DNA of 64,000 nucleotides from Dastarcus helophoroides (taxonomy: Eukaryota > Arthropoda > Insecta > Coleoptera > Bothrideridae), in NCBI GenBank assembly GCA_028583605.1, contig CM053335.1, positions 13,857,053-13,921,052 of the forward strand. The letters run 5' to 3'. The notes beneath the pieces were generated by a model that did not search any database, was not told where the DNA came from, and saw only the letters and a list, made by a program, of their open reading frames with translations. The position numbers and the translations under genes were made by a program. Positions 34,064 through 43,367 of the stretch are shown piece after piece; the first letter of the stretch is position 1, and every line of letters starts with the position of its first letter.

Positions 34064-34153
34064 GATTCGTTGTGGGTTGCCTAAAAATTTAGGCCAGCAC
34101 TTAGGCCACCCTTTCCGGGCCCATTGTGCTATCCCCGTGATTGAGATATCCTT
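34064..34153 (-). mobile_element. 5'-truncated copy of the SINE-like retroposon
   Basis: A 90-bp insert matching 25061-25150 of the longer copy (three differences over the 92 bp shared with it). It is flanked by the identical 15-bp repeat GGGCAGAACGGTTCT at 34049-34063 and 34154-34168. The - strand 5' part of the longer copy is missing. It sits inside the nested satellite, whose monomers continue on both sides. Confidence 0.85.
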
Positions 34154-35339
34154 GGGCAGAACGGTTCTTGTGGACAATTCGAAACACTGCCAAGAACAAA
34201 ATTCGAAAACCTTATTTTGAACAAATTCAAAAGAAGACTTCTGACCAAGCGGAAACATTTCCTTTGGGGCAAGTTCAAATGTCTTCTTCTAGATAGGTAA
34301 GCTCAAAAGTCTTCCTTTGAACACCTCCGAATAAACTGTTGAAGAAAAAGCGCCCTTAAAGTATGAATTTATGTTTTAAGAAGTCCATCTAATCAGTTAA
34401 GTTAGACCTCTTCTTCTTCTTTACAGTGCCAGAAAATCTTCTCTTGAACGAGCACACAAACTTTTTCTGATAAGTTCAAAAAACTGTCTAAAAAGCTAAG
34501 TCATTAATCTTCTTCTGGATAAGTCTTAAAATCTTCTTTTAGGCAAATTAACCACTTTTACTGATCTCCTGGAAAAGTCCAAAACGTTTCTTCTGCACAA
34601 GTCCAAACAACAATGAAGAAAAATGAATATTTTTCTTTGACCAAATCCAAAGGTTTTCTATTGGTCAAGTGCCAAAATCTTTTCTTCATAAGTCCAAGAA
34701 ACTTTTGGGTAAATCCAAAAGGCTTCTGGACAAGACCAAAATGCTTCTTGGCAAGTTCAAAACGCTTTTGAACAAGTTCAAAAAACTGTCAATTAAAAAT
34801 GAAGACAAACACAAAGATCTTCTGATTAGACGTTTCAGTACGTCATTCTTTTTTTAGGTAAGAGTTTATGTTTTGAAACGTCAACTGTTATTGGTAATCA
34901 ATTTTATTGGAGCCATATCCAGAAAATCTTCTTGAGAGCACAACATTTTTTTGACAAGTCCAAAAAAATCGTACAAAAAATGGGAAGTCGAGAATTTTCT
35001 TCTGCGTAAGTTTTAAAATCTTTTGGTAAACAAGTAAAAAAAACTTCTGGACAAGTCCAAAAACTGCCAAGAAAAATGAACTTCAAACATCTTCTTTTGG
35101 ACACAGAAATTCTCTTAATATGCGGATTTAAATTTAAGAAGTCGATTAAGAGCTCGATTAGACCACTTCTTCTCCAGAGCCAGAAAATCTTCTCTTGAAC
35201 GAATACACAAAGTCTTCTACAGAAATTGTCTCAAAAAAAAGAAACCAAAAATCTTCTTCCGAATAAGTCACAAATCCATTTTCTGGGCAAATCCAAACAG
35301 CTTCTTCTGGATAAGACCAAAAGGCTTGTCCAAAACACT

Positions 35340-38300
35340 TCTGCACAAATCCAAAATTTTTCTGGACAAGTCCAAAAGGCGTCAGGACTAGTCCAAAAGG
35401 CTTCTGTACAAGTCGAAAATGGTGCTGGACAAGTCCAAAAGGTTTCTGAGCAAGTCCAGAAGGCTTCTGGGCAAAACCAAAACGCTTCTAAACAAGCCCA
35501 AAATGCTTCTGGACAAATCCAAAATCCTTCTGAATAAGACCAAAAGGCTTTAGGACAAGTCCAAAAGGCTTCTGGACAAGTCCAAAAGGCTTCTGGACAA
35601 GTCCAAAAGGCTTCTGGACAAGTCCAAAATGCTTCTGGACAAGTTCAAAAGGCTTCTGGACAAGTCCAAAAGGCTTCTGGGCAAGACCAAAACGCTTCTT
35701 GGCAAGTCCAAAAGGCTTTCGGATAAGTTCAAAAAACTGTCAATTATAAATGACGACAAATCCAAATATTTTCTTCTAAACACCATCGTCGAGGAAACAG
35801 GAATTTTTTTAATGTGTGGAATTAAATTTGAGTAGTCGATCTACTGTTGGTGATCGGTTCAATTAGATCACTTCTTCTCCAAAGTTAGAAAATCTTCTCT
35901 TGAACGAACACACAAAATCTTTGACAGAAATTGTCTTAAAACAAAATAAACCAAAAATCTTCTTCCGAATAAGTCACAAATCCATTTTTTGGCCAAATCC
36001 AAACAGCTTCTTCTGGATAAGACCAAAAGGCTTGTGGGCAAGTCCAAAACGCTTCTGGACATGCCCAAAACGCTTCTGGACAAATCCAAAATCCTTCTGG
36101 ACAAGACCAAAAGGCTTCAGGACTAGTTCAAAACGCTTCTGGACAAATCCAAAATCCTTCTGGGCAAGTCCAAAACTCTTTTGGGCAAATCCTTTTGGAC
36201 AAGACCCTTTTGGTCTGGAACTTGTCCTGAAGCCTTTGCTTCAGGACAAGTTCAAAGAGCTTCTGGACAAGTCCAAAAGGCTTATGAGCAAGACCAAAAC
36301 GCGTCTTGGCAAGTCCAAAACGCTTTTGGACAAGTTCAAAAAACTGTTAATTAGAAATGACAACAAATCCAAACATCTTTTTCTGGACACCATCGTCGAA
36401 TAAACAGGAATTCTCTTAATGTTTGGATTTAAATTTGAGAAAACGATCTGCTGTTGGTGATCGGTTTGCTTAGACCACTTCTTCTCCAGAGCCAGAAAAT
36501 CTTCTCTTGAACGAATACACAAAGTCTTCTACAGAAATTGTCTCAAAAAAAAAGAAACCAAAAGTCTTCTTCCGAATAAGTTACAAATCCGTTTTCTGGG
36601 CAAATCCAAACAGTTTCTTCAGGATAAGACCAAAAGGCTTGTGGCCAATTCTAAAGCGCTTCTGGACATGTCCAAAACACTTCTGGAAATATCCAAAATT
36701 CTTCTGGACATATCCAAAATTCTTCTGGATAGTCTAAAACGCTTTTGTACAAATCCTTTTGGACAAGACCAAAAGGCTTCAGGACAAGTCCAAAGGGCCT
36801 ATGGACAAGTCCAAAAGGCTTCTGAGCAAGTGTAAAAGGCTTCTGGGCAAGGACCAAAACGCTTCTTGGCAAGTCCAGAACGCTTTTGGACAAGTTCAAA
36901 AAACTGTCAATTAAAAATGACGACAGATCCAAACATCTTCTGAACACCATCGTCGAGGAAACAAGAATTCTCTTAAAGTGTGGATTTAAATTTGAAAAGT
37001 CGATCTACTGTTGGCAATCGGTTCGATTAGACCACTTCTTCTCCAGAGCCAGAAAATCTTCTTTTGAACCAATACACAAAGTCTTCTACAGAAATTGTTT
37101 CAAAAAAAAGAAACCAAAAATCCTTTTCCGAATAAGTCACAAACCCATTTTCTGGGCAAATTTAAACAGCTTCTTCTGGATAAGACCAAACGGCTTGTGG
37201 ACAAATCCAAAACGCTTCTGGACATGTTCAAAACGCTTCTAGACAAATTCAAAATCCTTCTGGACAAGACCAAAAGGCTTCAGGACAAGTCCAAAAGGCT
37301 TCTGGGCAAGTTCAAAACGCTTCTTGACAAATTCAAAAGCCTTCTGGACAAGACCAAAAGGCTTCTTGACAAGTCCAAAATGCTTTTGGACAAATCCTTC
37401 TGCACAAGACCAAAAGACTTCAGGACAAGCCCAAAGGGCTTCTGCACCAGTCTAAAAGGCTTCTGGGCAAGTGCAAAAGGCTTCTGGGCAAGACCAAAAC
37501 CTTTCTTGGCAAGTCCAAAACGCTTTTGGACAAGTTCAAAAAAGTGTCAATTAAAAATGGTGACAAATCCAAACATCGTCGAGGAAACACGAATTCTCTT
37601 AAAGTGTGGATTTAAATTTGAGAAGTCGATCTACTGTTGGTGATTGGTTCGCTTAGACCCCTTCTTCTTCAGAACCAGAAAATCTTCTCTTGAACGAATA
37701 CACAAAGTCTTCTACAGAAATTGTCTCAAAAAAAAGAAACCAAAAATCTTCTTCCCAATAAGTCACAAATCCACTTTCTGGGCAAATCCAAACAGCTCCT
37801 TCTGAATAAGACCAAACGGCTTGTGGATAAGTTCAAAACGCTTCTGGACATGACCAAAACGCTTCTGGACAATCTAAAACGCTTTTGGACAAATCCTTCT
37901 GGACAAGACCAAAGGGCTTCTGGACAAGTTTAAAAGGCTTCTGGGCAAGTGTAAAAGGCTTCTGGGCAAGACCAAAACCTTTCTTGGCAAGTTCAAAACA
38001 CTTTTAGACAAGTTTAAAAAACTGTCAATTGAAAATGACGACAAATCCAAACATCTTCTTCTGAACACCGTCGTCGAGGAAACAGGAATTCTCTTAATGT
38101 GTGGATTTAAATTTGAAAAGTCAATCTACTGTTGGTGATGAGTTCGATTAGACCACTTCTTCTCCAGAGCCAAAAAATCTTCTCTTGAACGAATACACAA
38201 AGTTTTCTACAGAAATTGTCTGAAAAAAAAAGAAACCAGAAATCTTCTTCCGAATAAGTCACAAATCCATTTGCTGGGCAAATCCAAATAGATTCTTCTG

Positions 38301-39150
38301 GATAAGACCAAACGGCTTGTGGACAAGTCCAAAACACTTCTGGACAAATCCAAAATCCTTCTGGATAAAACAAAAAAGTTTTAGCATAAGTCCAAAAGGC
38401 CTCTGAACTAGTCCAAAATGCCTCTGGATAAGTCCAAAAGGCTTCTGGGCAAGTCCAAAAGGCTTCTGGGCGAGACCAAAGCGCTTCTTGGCATCTTGGC
38501 AAATGCAAAACGCTTTTGGAGGTTTTTGGAAGTTTAAAAAACTGTTAATTAAAAATGACGACAAATCCAATCATCTTCTTCTGAACACCATCGTCAAGGA
38601 AACAGGAATTATCTTAAAATGTGGATTTAAATTTAAGTAGTCGATTTACTGTTGGTAATCAGTTCGATTGGACCACTTCTTCTCCAGAGCCAGAAAATCT
38701 TCTCTTGAACGAATACACAAAGTCCTCTACAGAAATTGTATCAAAAAAAAAAGAAACCAAAAATCTTCTTCCGAATAAGTCACAAATTCAGTTTTTGGGC
38801 AAATTCAAACAGCTTCTTCTGGATAAGACAAGTCCAAAGAGCTTCTGGACAAGTCCAAAACGTTTTGGACAAGTCCCTAAGGCTTCTGGACAAGTCCAAA
38901 AGGTTTCTGGACAAGTCCAAAAGGCTTCTGGACAAGTCCAAAACGGGCAAGTCCAGAAGGCTTCTGGACAAGTCCAAAAGGTTTCTGGACAAGTCCAAAA
39001 TGCTTGTGGACAAGTCCAAAAAGCTTCTGTGCAAGTCCCAAAGGCTTCTGGACAAGTACAAAAGGCTTCAGAGCAAGTCCAGAAGGCTTCAGGGCAAGTA
39101 TAGAAGGCTTCAGGATAAGTCCAAAAGGCGACTAGTCCAAAACGCTTTTG
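35340..39150. repeat. 21-bp monomer blocks within higher-order units
   Basis: GACAAGTCCAAAAGGCTTCTG repeats with a 21-bp period, best seen at 35550-35720 and 38825-39130. Variants have AACGC or ATGC in place of AGGC. Each 0.5-0.75 kb unit carries one such block followed by AAAAACTGTCAATTAAAAAT and the common spacer. The - strand reads as DLSRSLL heptads. Confidence 0.92.
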
Positions 39151-39200
39151 GATAAGTTTAAAAAATTCTCAATTAAAAATGACAAATCAAAAGATCTTCT

Positions 39201-40314
39201 TTTGATTAGACGTTTCACTAGACCATTTTTTGTCAGAGCACAATGAGCCATTTAAAGCAGTACTACTGAACCAAAAAGTTAAAACAAATTGTAACTATAA
39301 CAGTTCCTAATTATCCTCCTTTAAAAACAATGCTGCTATCGCTACACAAAAAAATGAAGATGGAAAATATTGGTTCAAAAGCGCGTTACATAAAAAATTA
39401 TCAGTGAGCTCAGTAATTATTTAATTGTCAAATTAATACATATTTAAATCGCGTGATTACGTGAAGCTTATACTCATTTTTCATCAATGCTGCTGGAAGA
39501 GATCATCATTTTTAAAATGAGCAAGTGATGTCATTATTCATGAACATTTCTCTAAAGGTCGTTGTCCACTTAAAACGTGTAAGTTTAGATTGGTTAATTA
39601 GATTAAATGCAGCATTAGCTCGGTTATTGTTTAAATATTTGGACCAAAAGATGATAATGCAATTATTGCAACAAGTTCTTTTTATTAATAATCATTGTGT
39701 ATAAACAAGCTCTTATAAAATTAATTTGTGTTTAATTTATGCCACTCATTAGTATTTCTGTTATAGCATTCGAGACCTTGAATGATAGAAGTGTTGCTTC
39801 TACTATTCTATGTATCTGTAGTAAAACATTCGTCAATAGATCTACGAAGGACGATAAATAGATCTACGAAGGACGATAAATAATACCGACAAAATAATAA
39901 TAATTCCGACAAAAAAGTTTAACAAAAATTTTTAGTTTCCGAGTTATAGGTTTTCAAAATTGTTAAGAAAATAAGTTGTCATGAAGAATAAGAAAAATAT
40001 TATTAACACCATAACCTCTTTAAGGATCGTGTCAACATTTTAAACCTTAGATTGGGCCAATAGTGGCCTCTGAAGACCTCAAGGAATTGTTCCATATTTA
40101 AAATCTACACAGAAACACAATTAAAGGTTCCTAGTCAAGAAACTTGTATCTGCATTTGGATAATGTGACTCGATTACGTGGATCCAGGATCCACATGTAC
40201 TGTAATGAAACTTCATTTTCCCACTCCCTCCCGTATATTCACTGTTTTCTTTATACCTTACGAGCAGGATACATAGACCATATCAGTCTAGTGAACGGAT
40301 ATAACGAAAATCGC
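39201..40314. other. Intergenic sequence with a 22-bp duplication and a small palindrome
   Basis: TAGATCTACGAAGGACGATAAA occurs twice in tandem at 39837 and 39859. A 17-bp palindrome, GTGGATCCAGGATCCAC, lies at 40178-40194. No gene is supported; the ORF at 40144-40383 is only a run-through of this region. Confidence 0.6.
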
Positions 40315-40374
40315 GCCGTGATTGGTCGATTTCATATCCACACTAGTGTGGATATGAAATTGACCAATCACGGC
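40315..40374. repeat. 60-bp near-perfect palindrome
   Basis: The axis lies between 40344 and 40345. The arms of 30 bp match at 29 positions, including CGTGATTGGTC outside and TTTCATATCCACACT inside. There is no loop, so it would form a cruciform. TCGC and GCGA continue the symmetry just outside. Likely a MITE or the terminal structure of a DNA transposon, and it lies about 90 bp upstream of the mini-ORF at 40467. Confidence 0.9.
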
Positions 40375-40466
40375 ATGCGATAAAGACGAATGTCATTTTT
40401 AGATTCATTATTATACCATAGAATCTGTCAAACTGACTTCGGTATCTACCAAAGAAAATATTTAAA

Positions 40467-40547
40467 ATGAGTGCTTTTAGTGCTGAATCAGTAAACTTTA
40501 TCCCAGCGGACATTTCTGAGGCTGCAAGTGAAATATTCAAGATATGA
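40467..40547 (+). pseudogene. 26-codon mini-ORF, possible start of a Crypton-like (tyrosine recombinase) protein
   Basis: ATG in good eukaryotic context (TTTAAAATGA) opens a 26-codon frame ending in TGA at 40545-40547. The peptide is MSAFSAESVNFIPADISEAA followed by SEIFKI. From memory, integrase-like proteins abundant in insect genomes (Crypton-type mobile elements) often begin with a phrase of the kind FIPxDIxxAA just before a conserved LLPxKS segment. That second segment is not visible here, so the element would be truncated or broken right after the stop. The base composition is better balanced than its surroundings. The 60-bp palindrome upstream and the hairpin downstream (40730-40835) fit a mobile-element relic. 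I have no alignment to prove this. Confidence 0.33.
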
Positions 40548-40729
40548 TTACCTTAAAAATCAAATAGTAAATATGAATTTTGTTGCGATAAATTTATGAC
40601 ATTTCATTGACACATGGACACTATAAAATATATTAGAAACTGCAAATGTCACATGAAAAATTATTAATTTGCTAAATCGTATTTTAGTCTTTGATAGATC
40701 GTAGTCGTGGGAAAAATACGCTGTACAAC

Positions 40730-40835
40730 TCGAGCGGATTGTCCATATCGCACTCGAACGATTGAGGCACTCCGCCTTCGGCGTCGTGCTCAAACTTCGT
40801 TCTCGTGCGATATGGACATCATATCCGCTCTTGTT
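40730..40835. mobile_element. Hairpin element of about 105 bp (MITE-like)
   Basis: Outer arms GAGCGGATTGTCCATATCGCAC and, at the right, GTGCGATATGGACATCATATCCGCTC are near reverse complements (about 40734-40755 and 40805-40830). Inner arms GAGGCACTCCGCC and GGCGTCGTGCTC surround a TTC loop. It is GC-rich compared with its flanks, consistent with insertion of a foreign element. Confidence 0.75.
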
Positions 40836-41557
40836 GCACAAACTACTATTCTTAATATTAAGTACGACGGCGGTTCTGCTATTTAAACATCAGTCGTTTC
40901 ACGTTATTGATGAAAGCATATTAAAAATGTATTGTGAAACTACTTGAGGCCATTGCATTTTATTCAATGATGTAACAGAGAATGGAATGTAAATTGGATT
41001 GTTGGATACACACAGATTTAGATTTCACAGTTAGTCCTGCGCGAGGAGGTGACTAAAATGAGTAAATGCGGACGATATCATGGTGTTATGGTCGCATTCA
41101 AAACGCCCACTTAAGGAATGCTTTAAGAAAATTATCCTCCACGTATGTGAAACTGATCGAGTGCATTTAACGCATAGTTAGAGAGAGAAAGAACGCCGCT
41201 GTTTTTATAAAATAAACCGTACAAGGCGACCGTGATGTTTCCGGTCTATACCTTGGGCAAATGAAGAAGAAAGAGCACGAATTAATCCACTTGACCAGAC
41301 TGTGACTAAGAAATATTGTTAAAATATATCATAACAATTAAGACTGGGATTATTCTACTTAAAAAAAAAAGAATAACATGAACACGACGATTGAATGCTT
41401 TAGAATTACATAATTAGACCTTATGAAAAACTAGTCTTTTAGATAAAAATTCATAGAACCGTTCGTCCATTATAAAACTGGAAAATAACACTTAACAAGA
41501 TTAATAATAAGCTGTGGTAGAATTACAACTTTATATGACTCGATTTAGTTCAACTAG
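40836..41557. other. Intergenic sequence
   Basis: No gene, tandem repeat or RNA gene recognised. Confidence 0.5.
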
Positions 41558-41653
41558 CTCTACCCTATTAAGGTTCATAAATTCGGGGTTCTTCAAGGAT
41601 CTGTTCTCGGACCCTTATTTTTCGCTTACATGTTCCCATTCAGTTACAAATGA
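41558..41653 (+). pseudogene. Decayed non-LTR retrotransposon reverse-transcriptase fragment
   Basis: In the frame starting at 41585 the sequence reads GVLQGSVLGPLFFAYMFPFS, which matches the diagnostic GVPQGSVLGPLLF motif of non-LTR (LINE) reverse transcriptases just before the catalytic YxDD block. The frame has stops at 41546 and 41555 upstream and TGA after FPFSYK downstream, and the catalytic block is not visible. It is therefore a short dead fragment. The clade (jockey, CR1, RTE or other) cannot be decided from this piece. No other part of the element is recognised nearby. Confidence 0.7.
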
Positions 41654-42000
41654 AAATGATTTTATATTTCGCCAAATTTTAAAGTTTTGTCACAATTTAG
41701 GATAGCTTTTTTCCCCTCCAAGGGGGTGAAACCAACCCCCAATTTTTATTCAAATAGTCTTGCAACCTCTCCTTGAAATGACCTTTTCAGAGATTAAAAC
41801 GCACTAAATTTCGAAAAAAAATGCACATTTAGAAATTACGGTCAAAACTTCGAAAAAAATACGACAAAACATTTAAATTTCGTGTTAAAAATCGAGATTT
41901 CGAAACAAAAAACTTAAATTTTAGGTTGCACGTGCCCTTACGTGCCATTTTAGGAGAAAAAAGCCTCCACATCACAAAAAAAAACCAAAACCTTCAGACA

Positions 42001-42110
42001 GTCGAAATTTCGAGTTCAAAGTTAACATTTCGAGCTCAAAGTCAAAATTTCGAGTTCAAAATCAAAATTTCGAGTTCAAAGTCAAAATTTCGAGTTCAAA
42101 GGTAAAATTT
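42001..42110. repeat. 20-bp minisatellite, about five copies
   Basis: GTCAAAATTTCGAGTTCAAA repeats in exact 20-bp register from 42001 to 42100 with a few changes (GTTAACATTTCGAGCTCAAA in the second copy). Confidence 0.93.
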
Positions 42111-42346
42111 TCGGAAAAAAGTAAAAAGTGTATTTTGAGAAAATAGTGAACGTTACGAAAAAACCCACAATCCACAACTAAAATTGGAAGTGGAAATTTC
42201 AAAAAAATAAAATAACATCGATTTGCAAAAATTTTGAGGTTAGGGTTGAAATTTGAGAAACACGTCATCATTTTGGGATAATATCGAAATTTTGAGTTTC
42301 TAAATATTCTCGTTATTTTACGTTTAAGATTTCAAAATATTTAGTT

Positions 42347-42446
42347 GTCTTCTGAAAGTTCGCTAGCGTGCTATTCCGGAAAGAAAATTCCGGCGAGTCT
42401 TCTAAAAGTTCGATAGCGTGCTACCCCGGAAAGAAAATTCCGACGA
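42347..42446. repeat. 50-bp tandem duplication
   Basis: Two copies begin GTCTTCTGAAAGTTCGCTAG (42347) and GTCTTCTAAAAGTTCGATAG (42397); both continue CGTGCTA, CCGGAAAGAAAATTCCG. The inner CGGAA...TTCCG pair can form a short stem. The duplication lies at the start of a GC-richer block running to about 42620. Confidence 0.9.
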
Positions 42447-43367
42447 ACGCAGTGTTTTATCGACAAGGTGAATTCGAACGCAAAATAGCGAACGCTAACA
42501 AAGTTATTATTCAGCGTGCGCGTCACAGTGTTAGCGAGGTCAGAAATGAGCGTCATAAAAGCTTGGAATTAAAATAAGCGAGAGCTTGATACTGTGCAAT
42601 GCACTTGCAGCCGTCTCTCTTTGATGGGTTAAAGGTTTATTTACGTCTACCAGATTACAGCGTTGCAACAAACAGGCTTCTGACATTGGAAATCCTCTGC
42701 TTTGGTCATGCAGTCATGCTACTTGAGCCTTTAATTCAGTCGACATTAATAATTTACTCTTCTCGTTTCCATTCTGCGTTTAAACGGTACAAACCCCTTG
42801 GGGGCGTAATTTCAACTTTTTAACTGGGTGATAGTCGTGCCGGGGGCATTAACGATATGGAATACTCCCCATACTTTAAAAAATCCCCAAAAGACTCATC
42901 CCAGAATTTTAAAGTATAAGGAAATCTGATTTGAAGTTTCGAAGTTTCAAAGAATGACAACCAGAGCTCGAAATTGTCAAGATAGTTATTCTAGAGATTT
43001 GAAGTGCAAAGAAAATTGAGCCCGGGGTTTAAATTATCAAAAACACTCATATATATCCCCACGAGGTCGAGAAAAAATATTACATTGTTAAGCAAATTAA
43101 TCTAGAGCTCTATAACCTCAGTAGGAGTCAATTGGGGGCACTAGGGCTCTAAAATCTTGAAAGGGTTCAACTGGAGCCAAGGGTGCAAGCGGATTTCCTT
43201 CAGAGGGGGGCAACAATACAATTGTGCAATCGTCTTGACAAACTGATGGCTAAAGGAGCAGATGTATTTTCATCTTTCAAAATTTCTAAAAATACGAAAT
43301 TTTTAAATAATAAATAATAAGATTTTCTGTTCTTTTTTTTAATTTTAGACATAATTGTCGAATCCAT
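42447..43367. other. GC-richer patch, then degenerate relics of the 29-bp GAGCTCTAAA repeat
   Basis: Positions 42450-42830 contain overlapping short ORFs on both strands (69 and 74 codons on +) without recognised domains. Positions 42950-43200 contain dispersed CTAGAGCTCT and GGGCTCTAAAAT words that look like old copies of the motif in the following array. No gene supported. Confidence 0.45.

Larger units (their letters stand above)
29560..39200. repeat. Nested satellite, 9.6 kb: 21/24-bp monomers within 0.5-0.75 kb higher-order units
   Basis: Every part is built from phrases like CAAATCCAAAAATCTTCTTT or CAAGTCCAAAAGGCTTCTGG. A longer recurring spacer carries GGATTTAAATTTGAGAAGTC, CCACTTCTTCTCCAGAGCCA and AAATCTTCTCTTGAACGAAT. 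The landmark TCTCTTGAACGA or a near form occurs at 34441, 35191, 35895, 36502, 37060, 37685, 38181 and 38701 (spacings about 750, 704, 607, 558, 625, 496 and 520 bp), and diverged forms occur near 29600, 30730 and 31270. Unit length varies because the number of short monomers varies. Frames on both strands are open for long stretches since monomers of 21 and 24 bp are multiples of three; no start context, splice signals or known domain supports a gene. Confidence 0.93.

Noticed and set aside
35340..39150. CRISPR-like array (short repeats of 21 bp)
   Set aside because: The repeats are contiguous without unique spacers, are imperfect, sit in a eukaryotic satellite and have no cas genes.
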